DNA of 64,000 nucleotides from Nocardia nova SH22a. Lineage in GTDB: Bacteria; Actinomycetota; Actinomycetes; Mycobacteriales; Mycobacteriaceae. A program made the translations under genes and the position numbers. The stretch spans positions 434,001 through 498,000 of the forward strand of contig NZ_CP006850.1 of NCBI RefSeq assembly GCF_000523235.1, given 5' to 3'. Below, piece by piece: positions 7,103 to 16,288 of the stretch (its first letter is position 1; each line of letters opens with the position of its first letter). The notes beneath the pieces were generated by a model that had not been told where the DNA came from, did not search any database, and saw only the letters and a list, made by a program, of their open reading frames with translations.

Positions 7103-10033
7103 GTGGCAACACGAGACCGCGGTGCATCACCGACCCCCGATGCGGGCTCCGACGGGCCCGATGCGTCGGTCCCGGCCGGGCGGGGGCGTCTCGTACGCCG
7201 TCTCGTCATCGTCGAGTCGCCGACCAAGGCCCGCAAGATCGCGCCCTATCTGGGCCGCGGCTATACGGTCGAGGCGTCGGTGGGACATATCCGGGATCTG
7301 CCACGCGGGGCCGCCGACGTACCGGCCAAATACAAAGGACAGTCCTGGGCGCGGCTGGGTGTCGACGTCGATCACGACTTCGAGCCGATCTACGTCGTCA
7401 ATCCGGACAAGAAGGCCAAGGTCTCGGAGCTCAAGACCCTGCTCCGCGATGCCGACGAGCTGTATCTGGCCACCGACCCCGACCGCGAGGGCGAGGCCAT
7501 CGCGTGGCATCTGCTGGAAACGCTGAAGCCCAAGATCCCGGTCCGGCGGATGGTGTTCCACGAGATCACCGAACCGGCCATCCGGGCGGCCGCGGCCGAC
7601 ACCCGCGAGCTGGACAACGACCTGGTCGATGCCCAGGAGACCCGGCGCATCCTGGACCGTCTCTACGGTTACGAGGTCAGCCCCGTCCTGTGGAAGAAGG
7701 TCATGCCGCGGTTGTCGGCGGGCCGGGTGCAGTCGGTGGCGACCCGCATCGTCGTCCAGCGCGAGCGGGAGCGGATCGCCTTCCGGTCGGCGGAGTACTG
7801 GGATATCGCGGCGAAATTCGACGCGGGCGGCGGTGAATCGGATCAGGCCAATCCGCGGATCTTCGGCGCGCGACTGGTCACGGTCGACGGTTCCCGCGTC
7901 GCGGGCGGGCGCGATTTCGGATCCGACGGGCAGCTCAAGACCCGTTCCGGGGTCACCGTCCTGGACGAGGCCGCCGCACGACGGCTGGCCGCGGCGTTGC
8001 AGAACGCGGATTTCCAGGTCTCCTCGGTCGAATCCAAGCCCTACACCCGCAGGCCCTACGCGCCGTTCATGACGTCGACGCTGCAGCAGGAGGCCGCCCG
8101 CAAGCTGCGGTTCGGCTCCGAGCGCACGATGCGCGTGGCGCAGCGGTTGTACGAGAACGGCTACATCACCTACATGCGTACCGACTCCACCACGCTGTCG
8201 GAGTCGGCGATCACCGCGGCACGGGCGCAGGCGACCCAGCTGTACGGTCCGGAATTCGTGCACCCGACGCCGCGCCAGTACAACCGCAAGGTCAAGAACG
8301 CGCAGGAGGCACACGAGGCGATTCGCCCCGCCGGTGACACCTTCGCCACCCCGGGGCAGTTGCACGCCCGGCTCGATCAGGACGAGTTCCGGCTCTACGA
8401 GCTGATCTGGCAGCGCACCGTCGCCTCGCAGATGGCCGACGCCCGCGGTACCACCCTCACCGTCCGCATCACCGGCCGGGCCGGAACGGGTGAGGAATGT
8501 GTGTTCTCGGCCTCCGGTCGCACGATCACCTTCGCGGGTTTCCTCAAGGCCTATGTGGAGAGCGTCGACGAGGATTCCGGCAGTCAGTCCGACGACGCCG
8601 AATCCCGGCTGCCCGCCCTGACCGAAGGGCAGAACGTCAGTGCGACCGAACTCACACCGGACGGGCACACCACCAATCCGCCGCCGCGCTACAACGAGGC
8701 CTCGCTGATCAAGGCTCTGGAAGAGCTGGGGATCGGGCGTCCGTCGACCTACGCGTCGATCATCAAGACGATCCTCGATCGCGGATATGTCTACAAGCGC
8801 GGCAGTGCGCTGGTGCCGTCGTGGGTGGCATTCGCGGTGGTCGGTCTGCTGGAGGAGTATTTCGGCCGTCTGGTCGACTTCGACTTCACCGCCGCCATGG
8901 AGGACGATCTCGACGCCATCGCCGGTGGCCGGGAACAACGCGGGAACTGGTTGTCCAGCTTCTATTTCGGTGGTGAACACGGCGCCGAGGGGTCGGTGGC
9001 GCGGTCGGGTGGTCTCAAGCGGATGGTCGGCGAGCAACTCGACGACATCGATGCCCGCGAGGTCAACTCGATCAAGATGTTCGCCGACGACGAGGGCCGC
9101 GACATCGTGGTCCGGGTCGGGCGCTTCGGTCCGTATCTGGAGCGGATGGTGCGCAATCCGGATGATCCGGACGGCGATCCGATCTCCCAGCGCGCGAATC
9201 TGCCCGATGATCTGCCGCCGGACGAACTGACCCCGGCGATCGCCGAGAAGCTGTTCGCGACGCCTCAGGAGGGACGCGAACTCGGCGTCGATCCCGAGAC
9301 CAATCATCGGATCGTCGCCAAGGAAGGCCGTTTCGGCCCGTACGTCACCGAAATCCTGCCCGAGCCCGAGCCGGATCCCGATGCGAAGAAGGGCGCCAAG
9401 AAGCCGGCCGGGCCCAAGCCCCGGACGGGATCGCTGCTCAAATCGATGGATCTGTCCACGATCACCCTCGACGATGCGCTGAAACTGCTGTCGCTGCCGC
9501 GGGTGGTCGGTAAGGATCCCGAGTCCGGTGACGAGATCACCGCCCAGAACGGCCGCTACGGTCCGTATCTGAAGAAGGGCACGGATTCGCGGTCGCTCAC
9601 CACCGAGGACCAGATCTTCACGGTCACCCTCGAAGAGGCGTTGAAGATCTACTCCGAGCCCAAACGCCGTGGCAGGCAGGCCGCCAGTGCGGCACCGCTG
9701 CGGGAACTGGGCAAGGACTCGGCCACCGACAAGCCGATGGTGATCAAGGACGGCCGGTTCGGACCGTACGTCACCGACGGTGAGACCAATGCCAGCCTGC
9801 GCAAGGGCGACGAGGTGGAGTCGATCACCGACGAGCGCGCTTCCGAACTGCTCGCCGATCGCCGGGCGCGGGGCCCGGTGAAGAAGACGGCCAAGAAGGC
9901 CGCGAAGAAGGCGCCCGCCAAGAAGACCGCCGCGAAGAAGACCACCACGGCCAAGAAGACGACCGCCAAGAAAACAACGGCGAAGAAGGCCACCGCCAAG
10001 AAGGCGGCGACGCGGCCCGAGGCCGATCAGTAG
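7103..10033 (+). CDS. topA: DNA topoisomerase I
   Basis: Type IA topoisomerase (976 residues) that relaxes negative supercoils. I prefer GTG 7103 because AGGAAAGG ends at 7090, too close to the in-frame GTG at 7091. The Toprim domain starts at RRLVIVESPTKARK, with the acidic motif DPDREGE at residues 125-131. The catalytic Tyr is in YITYMRTDS (Tyr357). The C-terminal part has several repeated GRFGPYV/GRYGPYL units, the topoisomerase I C-terminal repeats of actinobacteria, and ends in a long Lys/Ala/Thr tail. Matches Rv3646c. Essential in mycobacteria. Confidence 0.97.
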   Translation: MATRDRGASPTPDAGSDGPDASVPAGRGRLVRRLVIVESPTKARKIAPYLGRGYTVEASVGHIRDLPRGAADVPAKYKGQSWARLGVDVDHDFEPIYVVNPDKKAKVSELKTLLRDADELYLATDPDREGEAIAWHLLETLKPKIPVRRMVFHEITEPAIRAAAADTRELDNDLVDAQETRRILDRLYGYEVSPVLWKKVMPRLSAGRVQSVATRIVVQRERERIAFRSAEYWDIAAKFDAGGGESDQANPRIFGARLVTVDGSRVAGGRDFGSDGQLKTRSGVTVLDEAAARRLAAALQNADFQVSSVESKPYTRRPYAPFMTSTLQQEAARKLRFGSERTMRVAQRLYENGYITYMRTDSTTLSESAITAARAQATQLYGPEFVHPTPRQYNRKVKNAQEAHEAIRPAGDTFATPGQLHARLDQDEFRLYELIWQRTVASQMADARGTTLTVRITGRAGTGEECVFSASGRTITFAGFLKAYVESVDEDSGSQSDDAESRLPALTEGQNVSATELTPDGHTTNPPPRYNEASLIKALEELGIGRPSTYASIIKTILDRGYVYKRGSALVPSWVAFAVVGLLEEYFGRLVDFDFTAAMEDDLDAIAGGREQRGNWLSSFYFGGEHGAEGSVARSGGLKRMVGEQLDDIDAREVNSIKMFADDEGRDIVVRVGRFGPYLERMVRNPDDPDGDPISQRANLPDDLPPDELTPAIAEKLFATPQEGRELGVDPETNHRIVAKEGRFGPYVTEILPEPEPDPDAKKGAKKPAGPKPRTGSLLKSMDLSTITLDDALKLLSLPRVVGKDPESGDEITAQNGRYGPYLKKGTDSRSLTTEDQIFTVTLEEALKIYSEPKRRGRQAASAAPLRELGKDSATDKPMVIKDGRFGPYVTDGETNASLRKGDEVESITDERASELLADRRARGPVKKTAKKAAKKAPAKKTAAKKTTTAKKTTAKKTTAKKATAKKAATRPEADQ
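9881..10011 (+). repeat. Lys-rich low-complexity tail of topA
   Basis: The last 40-odd codons of topA are near-repeats of AAG-AAG-ACC-GCC type, encoding KKTAAKK-like units. Such basic tails are known for mycobacterial topoisomerase I and histone-like proteins, and are thought to aid DNA binding. Slippage during replication could make the length vary between strains. Confidence 0.8.
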
Positions 10034-10040
10034 GCCGGAT

Positions 10041-10068
10041 CCGGGCGGTGTCCGACGACGCCGCCCGG
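10041..10068 (+). terminator. Hairpin between topA and holB
   Basis: Arms CCGGGCGG and CCGCCCGG with a 12-base loop right after the topA stop, extended by GGAT/GGATC flanks. There is no T-tract, so it may be only a weak terminator before holB. Confidence 0.4.
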
Positions 10069-10109
10069 CTCGGATCAGGTTGTCGGTCCCGCCGATTAGG
10101 GTGTAGCGC

Positions 10110-11309
10110 GTGGCAGGTGTCTTCGATCGGCTCGTGGGCCAGGACTCGGTCGAGTCCGAGTTGACCGCTGCCGCGGTGGCGGCGCGCGACGGGGTCGCCT
10201 CCTCGGCGATGACGCATTCCTGGCTCTTCACCGGACCGCCCGGATCGGGCAGATCCGTTGCGGCACTGTGCTTTGCGGCCGCCCTGCAATGCACCGCCGA
10301 GGGCACGCCCGGCTGCGGGCAGTGTCATGCGTGCACCACCACGATGGCCGGAACCCACGGCGATGTCCGCCGGGTGATTCCGGAGGGCCTCAGCATCGGC
10401 ACCAAGGAGATGCGCGAGATCGTGCAGGTCGCGGCCCGGCGGCCCAGTACCGGCCGCTGGCAGGTGGTGCTGATCGAGGACGCCGACCGGCTCACCGAGG
10501 CCGCGGGCAATGTGCTGCTCAAGGTCGTCGAGGAACCGCCCGAGCGCACGGTATTCCTGTTGTGCGCTCCGTCGGTGGATCCGGAGGACATCTCGGTCAC
10601 GCTGCGTTCCCGGTGCAGGCACATCCCTCTGGTCACTCCGTCGGTCGACGCGATCGCGCGGGTGCTGCGGGAAAGGGACGGGATGCCGTCCGGGCAGGCG
10701 GAGTGGGCGGCATCGGTGAGTGGCGGACATGTCGGCCGCGCCCGGCGCCTCGCCACCGACGAGCAGGCTCGTACCCGGCGCACCCGGGCCCTGTCGCTGG
10801 TATCGGCCGTCGCCCGGCCCGCCGCGGCCTATGCCGCCGGAGACGAGCTGGTGAAGTCGGCGGAAGAAGAGGCCAAACAGGTCAGCTCCGAACGCGATGA
10901 GCGCGAGCGCGACGAACTCGCCACGGCATTGGGCGCGGGCGGCACCGGTAAAGGCGCCGCCTCCGCCACCCGCGGCTCCGCCGGTGTGCTGAAGGATCTC
11001 GAACGCCGCCAGAAATCGCGCGCCACCCGCACCAGCCGCGACGCTATGGACCGGGCGCTCATCGATGTGGCAGGGCTCTACCGCGACGCCCTCGCCCTGC
11101 GATTCGGAACCACCGGCCGCACCGTGACATTCACCCACCCCGATCTCTCCGCGGAAATCCGCGATCTGGCCGACGAGGTGCCTCCCGAGGGCCTGCTCCG
11201 CTCCATCGAAGCCGTCCTGGCCTGCCGCGAGGCACTGGACTTGAACGTGAAACCACGGTTCGCGATCGCCGCGATGGTCGCGGGCCTCATCGCGGCCCGC
11301 TCCGCCTGA
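10110..11309 (+). CDS. holB: DNA polymerase III subunit delta'
   Basis: Clamp-loader subunit (399 residues, GTG start). The AAA+ domain begins VFDRLVGQDSVESEL. The P-loop reads GPPGSGRS at residues 42-49, with Arg in place of the Walker A Lys, consistent with a delta' subunit that need not hydrolyse ATP. A zinc-binding Cys set (C..CGQCHAC) follows, and the SRC motif is in LRSRCRHI. A region rich in Glu/Arg (about residues 250-270) links to the C-terminal domain. Matches Rv3644c, downstream of topA in the same orientation. Confidence 0.93.
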   Translation: MAGVFDRLVGQDSVESELTAAAVAARDGVASSAMTHSWLFTGPPGSGRSVAALCFAAALQCTAEGTPGCGQCHACTTTMAGTHGDVRRVIPEGLSIGTKEMREIVQVAARRPSTGRWQVVLIEDADRLTEAAGNVLLKVVEEPPERTVFLLCAPSVDPEDISVTLRSRCRHIPLVTPSVDAIARVLRERDGMPSGQAEWAASVSGGHVGRARRLATDEQARTRRTRALSLVSAVARPAAAYAAGDELVKSAEEEAKQVSSERDERERDELATALGAGGTGKGAASATRGSAGVLKDLERRQKSRATRTSRDAMDRALIDVAGLYRDALALRFGTTGRTVTFTHPDLSAEIRDLADEVPPEGLLRSIEAVLACREALDLNVKPRFAIAAMVAGLIAARSA

Positions 11310-11406
11310 CCGGTCGCTACGGCGAATTCCGCGGATCGAACCAGGCGATTCGGGTGCCGTCGATTTCCGCTGTTCCTTCGTGAACTATCCCGACCGCGCG
11401 CATCTG

Positions 11407-12366
11407 TCATCCGGCATCCACCGGTGTCCTGTGATTCCGCCGGTTGGATCGCTGTTCGGCTCGCCATTGGCCGGGATTCGCTCCGAACCGTTCCAGAAAG
11501 GCTCGTTTGAATGTGCTGTGGGAACCGAAACCGCAGGCGAAGGCGATATCGGACAGGCTCCGGGTCTCGAACGGATTCGACAGCAATTGGCGGGCTCGCT
11601 CCAGACGGGTATCACGCAGGAGATTGGCGGGAGTGGTCCCGGCCTTGCGCAGCGCCGCCTCCAAGGTCCGGCGCGAGCATCCCAGGTGATTCGCGATCGA
11701 CGTGACCGTCAGATCGGGATCGCGGTAGTGGGTCGAAACGAAGAGTCGGGCGGCATCGGCGATCCGGATGAGCGTGGTCCGGTCCGGGGCTCCACGCTCG
11801 TCCAGTGCGGAACGCAGCACATCGGCCAGCGCCGAGTTGAGATGCGCGAATTGCCACGCGGACAACGAATCCCGGTGCCTGACCATCTGATCGACGATGT
11901 CGCGCGCCGATCCCAGCAGGGGGTCGGATTCCGGATCGGACGACAGCGACGGTCGGTTCCTGAAGTCCCGGGGAACAACGTCGCCCGGCACCGTGACGAT
12001 CCGCGCGGAAATGCCGTCGCCATGCGCCAGTTCCATCGGCCGGCGCCAATCGATCAACGCCATCTGTCCAGGTGCCAGCAGGGCCGATTTACCGTCTTGG
12101 ACGACCCCGATCCGGCCGCCTCGGGAGATGACGAGCCGAGCCGAGCCGTCGTTGTCGCGACGCGCATCGCGGGAAGTTCGCCGGTAGCGAATCTGCCCGG
12201 AGGTGAATTCGATCAGCTGCGGATCGCCCAGCTCGTAGCTGGTGAGTCGCTGGACCCGCGTCAGTCCCTCGAAATCTCGCGAATCGGCGAATTCGTAACC
12301 TAGATTTCCGTGGTTGGCAGAAACGTGATGCGTCCAGGAAATCGGGGCCATCGCCTTTCGGAACAT
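11407..12366 (-). CDS. AraC family transcriptional regulator
   Basis: Regulator with an N-terminal AraC-binding-like sensing domain and a C-terminal double helix-turn-helix. The latter is seen in LTVTSIANHLGCSRRTLEAALRKAG and SLSDIAFACGFGSHSTFKRAFLERFG followed by PGQWR. The frame is open up to 12609, but the sequence before the ATG at 12366 is lower in GC and unlike the family, so I use 12366; another ATG lies at 12351. It converges on holB. The target is unknown; the divergently placed thioesterase remnant may once have been regulated by it. Confidence 0.8.
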   Translation of the reverse strand: MFRKAMAPISWTHHVSANHGNLGYEFADSRDFEGLTRVQRLTSYELGDPQLIEFTSGQIRYRRTSRDARRDNDGSARLVISRGGRIGVVQDGKSALLAPGQMALIDWRRPMELAHGDGISARIVTVPGDVVPRDFRNRPSLSSDPESDPLLGSARDIVDQMVRHRDSLSAWQFAHLNSALADVLRSALDERGAPDRTTLIRIADAARLFVSTHYRDPDLTVTSIANHLGCSRRTLEAALRKAGTTPANLLRDTRLERARQLLSNPFETRSLSDIAFACGFGSHSTFKRAFLERFGANPGQWRAEQRSNRRNHRTPVDAG

Positions 12367-12618
12367 CGATCCATCTCGCGGCTCGTGGCACGCTGCGTTT
12401 CGCGGGCCGCGGCCGCATCGAATACTTCGGTCCCAACTCGAGGCGTGCGTGTATTCATCGAGTCGATCATCGAGAACTTCGCTGGTGAAAAGAGTTAAGC
12501 GCCACAGTGTTACTCCGCGCGTTACCGCCGATCTCGCGGAACTTTCCGACCGAGCTCCGGATCGCTTCGAGCAGAGGTGTAACGGCTCTCGAATAGCGTC
12601 TGTGATCATGGACGTTGA

Positions 12619-12885
12619 CCAGTACGTTCGGCGACGAGCTTCGAAGCCGAGGTCTTTCCGGGCGATCGCCTGATCTGCGGGGTCAGGACCGTTGGCCGGA
12701 CGGCGAAATCCTTCACCCTCGGCCAGGCGCTGTGGCGCGGAGATACCTCGGTGCAGGTGGCGAGCGGATCGACTGTCTTGATCACCATCGATGAAGAATC
12801 GGGCCGTTCCGTCCCTGTCGCGCCACGGCTATGGGTGGCGTTGCTGCGGGCCGACGGTGTCGGGCCCGACACCGCTGACATGTGA
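12619..12885 (+). pseudogene. Remnant of a hot-dog fold acyl-CoA thioesterase
   Basis: Open plus-strand frame without a start codon that reads FEAEVFPGDRLICGVRTVGR, then TLGQALWRGDTSVQVASGS and VLITIDEESGRSVPVAPRL, ending at TGA 12885. This is the C-terminal half of a 4HBT-type thioesterase. A stop at 12616 closes the frame upstream, and the N-terminal catalytic half is absent. An ATG at 12609 is in another frame. I read it as a decayed gene next to the AraC regulator. Family assignment rests on the sequence pattern only. Confidence 0.55.
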
Positions 12886-12994
12886 TCGGGCCCTTCGATG
12901 CTGCCGGGTCACCCGCGCTCGGCGTTCGCTCATCCTGAACAGTCGTTGCGTGTGAGTGGGGCGCCGGGCGCGGTTGGGTGGGCTGACACCCGAT

Positions 12995-13900
12995 TCAGAC
13001 GAGATGTTGTCGCAGGAACTTCACCTGGGCTTCGACGGCCGGTTCGTATTGGTCGAGTACCGCGGCGTAGTGGCCGCCCGGCAGCCGCACCAGTTCTCCT
13101 CGTGGCGCTCGATGTGCGGCTCGGACAGCGGGTTCGGCATAGGCGACGCCGTCGTCGTCGAATGCCACGACAAGCAAGGGACACCGAATACCGGTGACCT
13201 TGCTTGCCGGTCGGAAAAGCACGGTGGTCAGGGCCGATCTGGCCGAAACCTCCTGGCGCCATTCGGGATAGCGATTATCGGGATTGAGTGCGGCGTTGCC
13301 GTTGCGCGCATCGGGCGAGGTGAGCGCGGATGCGCTGCCGGGCTCTCCGTTGAGTGCTACCAGCTGTGGATCACGGCCGAACAGTGCGCCGCCCGCATCT
13401 TTGAATGCCCGCCAGGTCAAGCCTCGGATCTCCGAAAGATTGGTATCGCCTCGCCGCATCGCGATCCGGCCCGAGGCCGGACCGTCCACCAGCGGCGCCA
13501 CCGCTACGGCCGCCGCGATCCGATGGTCGCGTGCACTCAGCCGCAAGACGTAGCCGCCCGACAATGAAAATCCCCAGATCGCGGTTTTCGCCGGGTCCAC
13601 CTCCGGCAGTGTGCTGGCGAAATCTATTGCTGCTCGCCAATCGGCCAATTGTTTGTCGATCGATACGAACTGGCGTGGTTTACCACCGCTTTCCCCGAGG
13701 TAGCGGAAGTCGAATGCCAGCACCGAGAACCCCGCCTCTTGGAACCGCGGCGCAAAACGATCCGTTGCCGGTTCTTTCGTTACTCCCAGACCTCCGGCCA
13801 TAACGATGCACGCACCGTTCTTGCCTGGATAGTGCCACGCTGCGCATTCTTCGCCATTACTCCAGAATCGAACCTTGGTCCGCCCGGTTATAGTGGTCAT
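12995..13900 (-). CDS. Alpha/beta hydrolase
   Basis: 301-residue hydrolase of the type often annotated as Xaa-Pro peptidase-like or DUF1100-like. The nucleophile elbow GFSLSG places Ser at residue 112. An FDDDG segment and GGHY near the C-terminus supply the likely Asp and His. The product starts MTTITGRTKVRFWSNGEECA without a signal peptide, so it is cytoplasmic. It is transcribed divergently from the TetR gene at 14097, which probably controls it through the palindrome at 14068. The substrate is unknown. Confidence 0.85.
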   Translation of the reverse strand: MTTITGRTKVRFWSNGEECAAWHYPGKNGACIVMAGGLGVTKEPATDRFAPRFQEAGFSVLAFDFRYLGESGGKPRQFVSIDKQLADWRAAIDFASTLPEVDPAKTAIWGFSLSGGYVLRLSARDHRIAAAVAVAPLVDGPASGRIAMRRGDTNLSEIRGLTWRAFKDAGGALFGRDPQLVALNGEPGSASALTSPDARNGNAALNPDNRYPEWRQEVSARSALTTVLFRPASKVTGIRCPLLVVAFDDDGVAYAEPAVRAAHRAPRGELVRLPGGHYAAVLDQYEPAVEAQVKFLRQHLV

Positions 13901-14067
13901 TTTTACCTCTCTCGAAAGTGCGGATTTCTGATTTCACAATTAATCGGAATTCGCCTCGCGGCCGGATCTTCGACGTGAGTTCGCGGGCAATCGAGCGCCG
14001 CGTGGCGGTGCTGGGGAAGGTGAGCCGAGGGGTGAAGTAGTAGAGTGGGCCCGTGCTCACTAACATA

Positions 14068-14082
14068 CATACAGTCGGTATG
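14068..14082. promoter_or_regulatory. TetR operator (CATAC-N5-GTATG)
   Basis: Inverted repeat CATAC AGTCG GTATG, 14 bases before the TetR gene and in the spacer shared with the divergent hydrolase. Palindromes of this form in TetR-target spacers are typical autoregulatory operators. Assignment to the adjacent TetR is inferred from position. Confidence 0.6.
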
Positions 14083-14096
14083 AAAGGCAAGTGTAG

Positions 14097-14711
14097 ATGA
14101 ATCCTGGTCGCCGTACTCAGGCCGAGCGCTCCGCCATGACTCGCGACGCTCTGGTAGCGGCAGCGCGCCCACTCTTCGCGCGAACGGGGTTCAGCGAGGT
14201 GAGTGTCGAAGCCATCGTGCGGGCTGCTTCCGTGAGCCGCGGCGCCTTGTATCACCACTTCACCGACAAGAACGAACTCTTCGCCGCGGTACTCGAGGAG
14301 ATCGAAAGCGAGGTCGCCGATCGAATCCGTGCTGCCGCGGCAGACGGCGCCGATGCCGACCCGATCGATGTGATGCGCTCGGGTGCGGCCGCCTTCCTGG
14401 ATGCCTGCGCCGAGCCGGAAATCCACCGGATCATGTTGGTCGACGCACCGGCGGTGCTCGGCTGGGTGCGTTGGACCGAGATCAGCGCGCAAAACAACAT
14501 GGGTTTGATCCAGGACCTGCTGGCGCAGTCGATAGAGACCGGCCGGATCCCCGTTCAGCCGGTGGATCCGCTGGCGCACACCCTCTTGGGAGCGCTTCGG
14601 GAGGCGGCGTTGTACCTGGCTCGATCGGAGGACACTGCGCGAGCGCGACGTGAGGTCGGCGACGTCATCGATCGGCTGATACGAAACCTCGCCGCAGATC
14701 CGTCACAGTAG
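14097..14711 (+). CDS. TetR family transcriptional regulator
   Basis: 204-residue regulator. The N-terminal helix-turn-helix is seen in RDALVAAARPLFARTGFSEV and IVRAASVSRGALYHHFTDKN; the C-terminal ligand domain is of the common TetR_C type. It starts at an ATG just after the CATAC-N5-GTATG palindrome and is divergent from the alpha/beta hydrolase, so local repression of both genes is likely. The ligand is unknown. Confidence 0.92.
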   Translation: MNPGRRTQAERSAMTRDALVAAARPLFARTGFSEVSVEAIVRAASVSRGALYHHFTDKNELFAAVLEEIESEVADRIRAAAADGADADPIDVMRSGAAAFLDACAEPEIHRIMLVDAPAVLGWVRWTEISAQNNMGLIQDLLAQSIETGRIPVQPVDPLAHTLLGALREAALYLARSEDTARARREVGDVIDRLIRNLAADPSQ

Positions 14712-14744
14712 AGAACGGTACTCGAATACGGTATGCCGCAGGGA

Positions 14745-14882
14745 CTACGCGTCGCGCCCGGCAGGTCGGCTGCCGGAGGCCACGTCCAGTGAAAGCTGTT
14801 CCCCCGCAATCGCAACGGCCGCACCGTCCTCGCCGAATACAATCACCGACGCCTTTCGCATCCCAGGCGGGTCTGCCCACAT
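14745..14882 (-). CDS. Small ORF of 45 codons, unknown
   Basis: Reads MWADPPGMRKASVIVFGEDG, followed by AAVAIAGEQLSLDVASG and a stop. The composition is protein-like, but there is no clear ribosome site and I recognise no family. It could be a fragment of a lost gene in the gap before tRNA-Thr. Weak support. Confidence 0.22.
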   Translation of the reverse strand: MWADPPGMRKASVIVFGEDGAAVAIAGEQLSLDVASGSRPAGRDA

Positions 14883-14986
14883 CGCCCGGCCGGAGACCGG
14901 TGCGGATCTACCCGTTCACACCGGCCCCGACCACCAGTTTTCGTGTTCGGCCCCCGAGGCGATAGACTCGCCACGCCGAAAGGCAC

Positions 14987-15062
14987 GCCGCCTTAGCTCA
15001 GTCGGTAGAGCGCTTCACTCGTAATGAAAAGGTCGGGGGTTCGATTCCCCCAGGCGGCTCCA
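14987..15062 (+). tRNA. tRNA-Thr (CGT anticodon)
   Basis: A full cloverleaf can be drawn. The acceptor GCCGCCT pairs with AGGCGGC, the D-arm is GCTCAGTCGGTAGAGC, the anticodon loop is CTCGTAA with CGT reading ACG, and the T-arm is GGGGGTTCGATTCCCCC. A CCA end is encoded. The anticodon stem has one C.A mismatch at its top pair. The same tRNA lies in this neighbourhood in mycobacteria. Confidence 0.96.
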
Positions 15063-15066
15063 GGTC

Positions 15067-15100
15067 AGAGGCCCTTTCCGGGGAACCGGGAAGGGCCTCT
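15067..15100 (+). terminator. Terminator after tRNA-Thr
   Basis: 15-bp stem (AGAGGCCCTTTCCGG against CCGGGAAGGGCCTCT, one G.U) with the loop GGAA, starting 5 bases after the tRNA CCA and followed by CGTCGTTTCG. Confidence 0.8.
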
Positions 15101-15141
15101 CGTCGTTTCGGTCCGCGACGGGTCTATGTGGTGGGGGCGGG

Positions 15142-16212
15142 TCACCGGTGGAAGGTGATGGGGGCGGTGGGGCCCAGGGCCAGCAGGCGTAGTGATGCCG
15201 GTTGGGTCGAGTTCTCGATGTGGGTCGGGATGTCGGTCCAGTCCTGTTGTCCGGCTGTGGGTTCGGTGTCGAGGCGGGCCAGGCGGACGCGCTGGAGTGA
15301 GTCTGCGCCGATGGTGTCGGAGGTGGAGGTTTCCGCGCTGAGCCAGGTGCCGGTCGGGGTGAATTCGATCCATGGGTCGGCCAGGGCGATTTCGCCGAGG
15401 TGGAAGCGGGTGGCGGCGACCGCGGTGCCGCGGTATCGGATGGTGCCGAGGCCGGAGGTGGGGTCGAGATCGGCACGGTCGAGTTCGAAGGTGAGGGTGC
15501 CGTTGTCGACGCCCGCGCCGCCGGAACCGCTGAGGGTGCCTTGCAGGGGACCGGTCACGGTGGGGGCGAAGTTGTTCGACACGGCCCACCTGAGATCGGC
15601 GGCGGGCGGCCGGGGCGTGTCGGGGCCGGGAGTGGGGTCGTAGTGCACGGGTACCGACAGCTCCTGTGCGGCGTTGACCGCATCGGCCGCGGCGTAGGTG
15701 TACACGCCGAATGCCGCGTCGGCGGGGACCGTCGTGGGCTGCTTCACGGTCAGGGTGGCGGTGAAGTTGCCGTCGTCGTCGAGCGGAACCCATTGTTTGC
15801 GGACGGTCCGTTGGAGATCCAGCGGAGCCTGCGGCACCCGCCGCAGCGCCGAATCGCTCAGCGCCCAGGCCACCGCCGACCGGTCGGCCGCTCGGGTGGC
15901 GGCCGGTGCGCCCTCGGACGGTTTCCAGTGCGGCGCGAACGCGCCGAAGGTGACGAAGGTCCCGTGCGGAACGCCGGGAGGAACGGGAACCGGCAGTCCG
16001 GAGGTGTTGGATGCCGGATCGAATCCGTGCCCTCGAACCACGATCCGGTCGCCGGGATGCAGCACCGCCGCTCCCAGGGGCGTGGTCCCGTCCGCGGCGA
16101 AGACCTCGATCGAAGGTGTCGTATCGGCCGCCGCGGGTGCGGCCTGTACGATACCGGCCCCCGCCAACGCCGTGCAGGCAACCGCGAGCCCGCGCATCAT
16201 CAGAGCATTCAT
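15142..16212 (-). CDS. Secreted protein, possibly with a C-terminal HtaA-like domain
   Basis: 356-residue exported protein. The signal peptide is MNALMMRGLAVACTALAGAG, ending near AAPAAADTTPS. The N-terminal half (about residues 30-110) looks like a neocarzinostatin/Ig-like fold found in actinobacterial surface proteins (VLHPGDRIVVRGHGFDP). The C-terminal half (about 205-350: LRWAVSNNF, GTIRYRGTAVA, LADPWIEF) resembles HtaA haem-associated domains. No C-terminal anchor is seen. Haem binding is a guess from this similarity; the gene stands alone. Confidence 0.65.
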   Translation of the reverse strand: MNALMMRGLAVACTALAGAGIVQAAPAAADTTPSIEVFAADGTTPLGAAVLHPGDRIVVRGHGFDPASNTSGLPVPVPPGVPHGTFVTFGAFAPHWKPSEGAPAATRAADRSAVAWALSDSALRRVPQAPLDLQRTVRKQWVPLDDDGNFTATLTVKQPTTVPADAAFGVYTYAAADAVNAAQELSVPVHYDPTPGPDTPRPPAADLRWAVSNNFAPTVTGPLQGTLSGSGGAGVDNGTLTFELDRADLDPTSGLGTIRYRGTAVAATRFHLGEIALADPWIEFTPTGTWLSAETSTSDTIGADSLQRVRLARLDTEPTAGQQDWTDIPTHIENSTQPASLRLLALGPTAPITFHR

Positions 16213-16288
16213 AAGGTCACCCTAACTCCGCGGTAAATACGCACTTCGCGTGGGGATTTTCCGCGCGGACACCCGGCGTCCGGCGGTG

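Noticed and set aside
9881..10011. Lys-codon repeats in topA as a possible CRISPR or minisatellite
   Set aside because: In-frame coding repeats with irregular units, no spacers; a protein tail explains them.
7127..10306. 1059-codon open frame on the minus strand across topA and holB
   Set aside because: Arg/Gly-rich antisense shadow of topA; no family pattern, and topA is unmistakable on the plus strand.
14987..15062. tRNA-Thr as an integration site for a genomic island
   Set aside because: No integrase, no repeated tRNA 3' end was noticed downstream, and the tRNA keeps its place relative to mycobacterial gene order.
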